From: Hyphomonadaceae bacterium UBA1001
GTDB taxonomy: Bacteria > Pseudomonadota > Alphaproteobacteria > Caulobacterales > Aquidulcibacteraceae
Direction of reading: 5' to 3'
NCBI GenBank assembly: GCA_002291875.1
Contig: DBAV01000275.1
Span: forward strand, 1 to 9,183
DNA: 9,183 nt
Positions 5,998 to 9,183 of this stretch are shown here, piece by piece. The notes under the pieces were generated by a model. The model was not told the origin of the DNA, ran no database searches, and was given only the letters and a program-made list of their open reading frames with translations. Position numbers and translations under genes: made by a program. Positions within the stretch are counted from its first letter, which is position 1. Every line of letters starts with the position of its first letter.

Positions 5998-6165
5998 CTG
6001 CACAAATCAAGGCTGATCGGCCATCTTCACCCCCTTGCTTGGTTGCGGGGCGGTTTACCGTCTGGCAAGCACCGCGCTCCAGACCGATGGGCGGGGGCCC
6101 TATCCCATGGGCACTCGCGGGGGCGCGAACGCGCCGTCGACCGCCCTCCATCCACAGGACAGACC
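5998..6165 (+). promoter_or_regulatory. hppA: Leader/promoter region of hppA (boundaries uncertain)
   Basis: hppA is preceded by a 225-nt non-coding stretch after the FliL-like gene, and a terminator candidate lies within it, so a promoter is expected here. The most AT-rich part is 5994-6060. I cannot pick a convincing -35/-10 pair: TGCACA (5999-6004) with CATCTT (6022-6027) has a 17-nt spacer but poor matches, and TTGCTT (6035-6040) lacks a partner. The ribosome site AGGA (6156-6159) is six bases before ATG 6166. The hppA frame stays open back to 6043, but that part shows no pyrophosphatase similarity. Confidence 0.3.
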
Positions 6166-8316
6166 ATGCAAGTCGACCAAGTGATCTGGTTCGTGCTGGC
6201 GAGCGGGGTGCTCGCCCTGCTCTATGGCTACGTTCAAGTCCAGAGCATCCTGAAGGCCAGCCCCGGCAATGAGCGGATGCAGGAAGTCGCCGCCGCCATC
6301 CAGGAAGGCGCGAACGCCTATCTGCGGCGGCAATACACCACCATTGGCTGGGTCGGCCTCGGGGTCACGCTGCTGGTGCTACTGGTGTTCCCCTGGGTGG
6401 TGGCCGTCGGCTTTGTGATCGGTGCGGTGCTCTCGGGCGTGGCCGGATACATCGGCATGATCGTTTCGGTGCGCGCGAACGTGCGCACCACCGAAGCCTC
6501 GCAGCATGGCCTGGATCAGGGCCTGTCGATGGCGTTCAACGCGGGCGCGGTCACCGGCATGCTGGTGGTCGGCTTCGCGCTGCTGGGTGTGGCGGGCTAT
6601 TATTTCGCGCTGCGCGCCGCCGGCGAGGGCAGCGACTCGCGTACCCTGATCGACGGCCTGGTGGCCCTGGGCTTTGGCGCCTCCCTGATCTCGATCTTCG
6701 CGCGCCTGGGCGGGGGCATCTTTACCAAGGGCGCGGATGTGGGCGGCGACATGGTCGGCAAGGTCGAGGCCGGCATCCCCGAGGACGACCCGCGCAACCC
6801 CGCCACGATCGCCGACAATGTCGGGGACAATGTCGGTGACTGTGCGGGCATGGCCGCCGACCTGTTCGAGACCTATGCGGTCACCACCGTGGCCACCATG
6901 GTGCTGGCCTCGATCCTGTTCCGCGACTATCCGGGCGTGGTGGACGCCATGATGCTGCTGCCGCTGGCGATCTGCGGCGTGTGCATCGTCACCTCGATCC
7001 TGGGCACCTTCTTCGTGCGCCTTGGCGCGGGCTCAAAGAACATCATGGGCGCGCTCTACAAGGGCTTCATCGCCTCGGCCGTGTTCTCGGTGGTCGGCAT
7101 CGCCGCCTCGATCGCGGTCGTCAACAACGGCTTTGGCGTGATCGCGCCGGGGTCGGACATCACCGGATGGGACCTGTTCTTCTGCGGTCTGGCGGGGCTT
7201 CTGGTGACAGGCGCCATCGTCTGGATCACCGAGTACTACACCGGCACCAATTTCCGGCCCGTGCGGTCGGTCGCGCAGGCCTCGGTCTCGGGCCATGGCA
7301 CCAATGTCATCCAGGGGCTGGCGGTGTCGATGGAATCGACCGCCCTGCCGGCGCTGGTGATCGTGGTGGGCATGCTGGTGACCTACAGCCTGGCCGGCCT
7401 GTTCGGCGTGGGCATTGCGGTGACCTCGATGCTGGCACTGGCCGGCATGGTGGTCGCGCTGGACGCCTTCGGCCCGGTCACCGACAATGCCGGCGGCATT
7501 GCCGAAATGTCCGACCTGCCCAAGGAAGTGCGCCAGAACACCGACGCGCTCGATGCGGTGGGCAACACCACCAAGGCCGTCACCAAGGGCTATGCGATCG
7601 GCTCGGCGGGCCTCGGCGCGCTGGTGCTGTTCGCCGCCTACAACGAGGACCTGAAATACTTCGCGGCGAATGCGGACACCTATCCGTTCTTCGCCGGCGT
7701 CGAGGTCAATTTCGGGCTGGACAACCCGTATGTGATCGTCGGCCTGCTGCTGGGCGGCCTGCTGCCCTATCTGTTCGGCGGCATCGCCATGACGGCGGTG
7801 GGACGCGCGGCGCAGACCGTGGTCGAGGAGGTGCGGCGACAGTTCCGCGAAATCCCCGGCATCATGGACCGCACCGCCAAGCCCGACTATGGCCGGGCGG
7901 TGGACATGCTGACCAAGTCGGCGATCCGCGAGATGATCGTGCCCTCGCTGCTGCCGGTTCTGTCGCCGATCGTGCTGTTCTTCGTGATCATGCAGATCGC
8001 CGGCAAGGACGAGGCGTTCGCCGCGCTGGGCGCCATGCTGGTCGGCGTCATCGTGACGGGCCTGTTCGTGGCCATCTCGATGACCTCCGGCGGCGGGGCC
8101 TGGGACAACGCCAAGAAGTCCTTCGAGGACGGCTTCACCGACAAGGACGGCACCAAGCACTTCAAGGGCTCGGATGCCCACAAGGCCTCGGTGACGGGCG
8201 ACACGGTCGGCGATCCTTACAAGGACACCGCCGGCCCGGCCGTGAACCCGATGATCAAGATCACCAACATCGTGGCCCTGCTGCTGCTGGCGGCGCTCGC
8301 CCACCGCGGCGGCTGA
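6166..8316 (+). CDS. hppA: K+-insensitive pyrophosphate-energised proton pump (membrane H+-PPase)
   Basis: This membrane pyrophosphatase couples PPi hydrolysis to H+ transport across the cytoplasmic membrane; it conserves energy from PPi made in biosynthesis. The protein is 716 aa, with an N-terminal membrane helix (VIWFVLASGVLALLYGYV) and about 15-16 hydrophobic segments, the usual size for bacterial enzymes. The PPi/Mg2+ site is intact: KGADVGGDMVGKVEAGI (residues 188-204), DDPRNPATIADNVGDNVGDC (207-226), and the C-terminal GGGAWDNAKK plus GDTVGDPYKDTAGPAVNPMIK. The cation-specificity site reads GNTTKAVTKGYAIGS, with Lys470 and Thr473 where K+-dependent pumps have Ala and Gly. This marks it as K+-independent and H+-pumping. 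One detail is GGD at 193-195 where many relatives have GAD. The gene is monocistronic by layout, with its own leader and a strong terminator (8348-8379). The PPi it consumes is a by-product of nucleotide and cofactor synthesis. Confidence 0.98.
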   Translation: MQVDQVIWFVLASGVLALLYGYVQVQSILKASPGNERMQEVAAAIQEGANAYLRRQYTTIGWVGLGVTLLVLLVFPWVVAVGFVIGAVLSGVAGYIGMIVSVRANVRTTEASQHGLDQGLSMAFNAGAVTGMLVVGFALLGVAGYYFALRAAGEGSDSRTLIDGLVALGFGASLISIFARLGGGIFTKGADVGGDMVGKVEAGIPEDDPRNPATIADNVGDNVGDCAGMAADLFETYAVTTVATMVLASILFRDYPGVVDAMMLLPLAICGVCIVTSILGTFFVRLGAGSKNIMGALYKGFIASAVFSVVGIAASIAVVNNGFGVIAPGSDITGWDLFFCGLAGLLVTGAIVWITEYYTGTNFRPVRSVAQASVSGHGTNVIQGLAVSMESTALPALVIVVGMLVTYSLAGLFGVGIAVTSMLALAGMVVALDAFGPVTDNAGGIAEMSDLPKEVRQNTDALDAVGNTTKAVTKGYAIGSAGLGALVLFAAYNEDLKYFAANADTYPFFAGVEVNFGLDNPYVIVGLLLGGLLPYLFGGIAMTAVGRAAQTVVEEVRRQFREIPGIMDRTAKPDYGRAVDMLTKSAIREMIVPSLLPVLSPIVLFFVIMQIAGKDEAFAALGAMLVGVIVTGLFVAISMTSGGGAWDNAKKSFEDGFTDKDGTKHFKGSDAHKASVTGDTVGDPYKDTAGPAVNPMIKITNIVALLLLAALAHRGG

Positions 8317-8347
8317 ACCCGCCCCGGGCCATTGGCGCACAACAGAG

Positions 8348-8379
8348 ACCCCCGGTCGCCCAAAGGCGGCCGGGGGTTT
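8348..8379 (+). terminator. Strong intrinsic terminator of hppA
   Basis: A 13-bp stem, ACCCCCGGTCGCC (8348-8360) with GGCGGCCGGGGGT (8365-8377), contains one G-T wobble and is closed by a CAAA loop. It is followed by TTTCCCTTT. It begins 31 nt after the hppA stop. This is the clearest terminator in the window. Confidence 0.92.
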
Positions 8380-8411
8380 CCCTTTGGCGCTGCGCGTGCC
8401 AAGGCCCGCCC

Positions 8412-8978
8412 ATGCGCGAGGACACGCCCGCACGCCCCGGACCCCCGCCTCTGGCGGTGCGCGTGCGCCCGGCACGCACCTTCGACGCCGATGCGGCGGC
8501 GCGCTTTCTGTCCGAGAGTTTCGTGGCCACCTTCGGCCACCTCTATCCGGTCGAGGACCTCGAGGCGTTCCTGGCCCTGCACTATGGCGAGGCGCAGATG
8601 CGCGACCAGATCCTCGACCCGGCTTGTCGCCTCTGGCTGGCCGAGGCGCGCCCGGGGGGGATGGTGGGGGCAGCGCAGGCCGGCCCCATGGGGCTGCCGC
8701 TCCAGCGCGAGCCAGGGCGCCGTGAGGGCGAGATCAAGCGCCTCTATGTCGCCGAATCGGTCAAGGGCCGCGGCGTCGCCCACGAGCTGATGCAGACCAT
8801 GCTGGGCTGGCTGCGGGGGCAGGGGGTCCAGGACGTCTATCTGAGCGTCTGGGCGGACAATGCCCGCGCCCGTGCCTTTTATTCCGGCTATGGATTCGAG
8901 GTCGTGGGCGCCTATCGCTTTGCGGTCGGCGAAACGCTGGACGACGAACGGATCATGCGCCTGCGCCTGAAGCCGTGA
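8412..8978 (+). CDS. GNAT family N-acetyltransferase
   Basis: An acetyl-CoA-dependent N-acetyltransferase of unknown substrate, 188 aa from ATG 8412, with AAGG (8401-8404) seven bases upstream. The N-terminus (about 17 residues) is Pro-rich and unconserved. The GNAT core starts at VRVRPARTFDADAAARF. A TFGHLYPVEDLEAFL stretch resembles the start of polyamine/PaiA-like acetyltransferases, which is only a hint about substrate. Motif A is IKRLYVAESVKGRGVAHEL (residues 108-126), with the pyrophosphate-binding loop K118-x-x-G121-x-A123. Motif B is SVWADNARARAFYSGYGFEVVG, with Asn150 and Tyr157, the usual general-acid position. The frame remains open upstream through hppA, but no GNAT similarity extends there. 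It is separated from hppA by the terminator, and only 32 nt lie between terminator and ATG, so its promoter must overlap the terminator or lie in hppA. Confidence 0.93.
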   Translation: MREDTPARPGPPPLAVRVRPARTFDADAAARFLSESFVATFGHLYPVEDLEAFLALHYGEAQMRDQILDPACRLWLAEARPGGMVGAAQAGPMGLPLQREPGRREGEIKRLYVAESVKGRGVAHELMQTMLGWLRGQGVQDVYLSVWADNARARAFYSGYGFEVVGAYRFAVGETLDDERIMRLRLKP

Positions 8979-9004
8979 CGGCGCCAGCCTTCCGGGCTGC
9001 GCCG
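8979..9004 (+). terminator. Hairpin directly after the GNAT stop, without T tract
   Basis: CGGCG plus CAGCC (8979-8989, one bulged C) pairs with GGCTG plus CGCCG (8995-9004) around a 5-nt TTCCG loop. It begins at the base after the TGA. No T run follows, so it may be an mRNA-stabilising 3' structure or the first unit of the hairpin series downstream rather than a true terminator. Confidence 0.4.
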
Positions 9005-9052
9005 CGAGCCCCAGGTCCAGACCACCAAGTTCAGATCGTCCGGGCTGGCACC

Positions 9053-9085
9053 GCGCGCATTGAGCGCTGCGCTCCGATGCGGCGC
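9053..9085. repeat. Long imperfect hairpin in the 3' non-coding tail
   Basis: The centre GAGCG-CTG-CGCTC (9062-9074) extends outward through CGCAT (9056-9060) with ATGCG (9077-9081), then GCG (9053-9055) with CGC (9083-9085) past one bulged G. About 13 base pairs in total. A dyad this long is unlikely to be decoration in a 205-base region, but no function can be assigned. Confidence 0.5.
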
Positions 9086-9088
9086 ACA

Positions 9089-9110
9089 CCAGCCCTTTCC
9101 ACCGGGCTGG
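9089..9110. repeat. Hairpin with a competing alternative fold
   Basis: CCAGCCC (9089-9095) pairs with GGGCTGG (9104-9110) across an 8-nt loop. An alternative stem, CTTTCC (9095-9100) with GGAAAG (9109-9114), shares bases with it and excludes it. The CCGGGCTG string on the right arm (9102-9109) also occurs at 8992-8999 and 9040-9047. Confidence 0.45.
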
Positions 9111-9129
9111 AAAGAGGCGCCCCCGGACC

Positions 9130-9147
9130 GCGGGCTTCCAGGCCCGC
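9130..9147. repeat. Short GC hairpin near the window end
   Basis: GCGGGC (9130-9135) pairs with GCCCGC (9142-9147) around TTCCAG. Its loop shares the TTCC seen in the loops at 8990-8994 and 9096-9103. AGTCTTGATC follows, too short a T content for a confident terminator. Confidence 0.4.
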
Positions 9148-9183
9148 AGTCTTGATCACCGGCCGAACACGGCGGGCCCGGAG

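Noticed and set aside
6043..6165. Longer hppA with 41 extra N-terminal residues from TTG 6043
   Set aside because: The extension is Arg/Gly/Pro-rich, unlike any pyrophosphatase N-terminus, while ATG 6166 has an AGGA six bases upstream and starts the first membrane helix.
7033..8475. A 480-codon open frame on the minus strand across hppA
   Set aside because: It is the antisense shadow of a highly conserved pyrophosphatase; its protein is His/Gly/Arg-rich low-complexity with no recognisable motif, as expected from GC-rich codon bias.
9077..9183. Start of a new + strand gene at ATG 9077
   Set aside because: The 35 visible codons form an Arg/Pro-rich sequence lying across two hairpins, with no ribosome site and no recognisable motif.
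1..9183. tRNA, rRNA, CRISPR arrays, insertion sequences or phage genes
   Set aside because: I looked on both strands and saw no cloverleaf with T-loop consensus, no regularly spaced repeats, no transposase motifs and no defence genes.

Overview
The window is a gene-dense, very GC-rich stretch with every recognised gene on the + strand. Gene order and protein sequences point to an alphaproteobacterium: glyA, nrdR, rib genes, nusB, thiL, then hppA for a K+-insensitive membrane pyrophosphatase. I cannot place it more precisely from sequence alone.

Layout. Positions 1-482 hold the 3' end of glyA (serine hydroxymethyltransferase). It is followed 12 bases later by nrdR, the ATP-cone repressor of ribonucleotide reductase genes. 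Next comes a compact riboflavin block. It contains a RibD-like protein with only the reductase domain, riboflavin synthase (ribE), a RibB whose C-terminal GTP-cyclohydrolase-II-like domain has lost its zinc ligands (the RibBX type), and lumazine synthase (ribH). Then follow nusB (transcription antitermination) and thiL (thiamine-monophosphate kinase). Most junctions overlap by a few bases (GTGA, GTGA, TGATG/ATGA, ATGA, 23 nt), so this looks like one translationally coupled operon. The exception is a 109-nt gap before ribE, which contains a strong hairpin. After thiL lies a small exported or membrane-anchored protein of unknown function whose layout recalls FliL. It is followed by a weak terminator and a 225-nt intergenic region. 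hppA (716 aa) stands alone and ends in a very strong intrinsic terminator. A GNAT acetyltransferase follows. The last 205 bases contain no convincing gene but four consecutive hairpins.

How the genes work together. The block supplies C1 units (glyA), controls dNTP synthesis (nrdR), and makes flavin and thiamine cofactors. Locally encoded riboflavin steps are the pyrimidine reductase, DHBP synthase, lumazine synthase and riboflavin synthase. The first two steps of the GTP branch, GTP cyclohydrolase II and the pyrimidine deaminase, are not encoded here in functional form. They must come from elsewhere in the genome if the strain makes riboflavin.

Most of the window is ordinary core metabolism. 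I do not see an undescribed multi-gene system. The points most worth a second look are the doubly reduced riboflavin cluster, the hairpin-rich tail, the FliL-like protein, and the leader hairpin before ribE.
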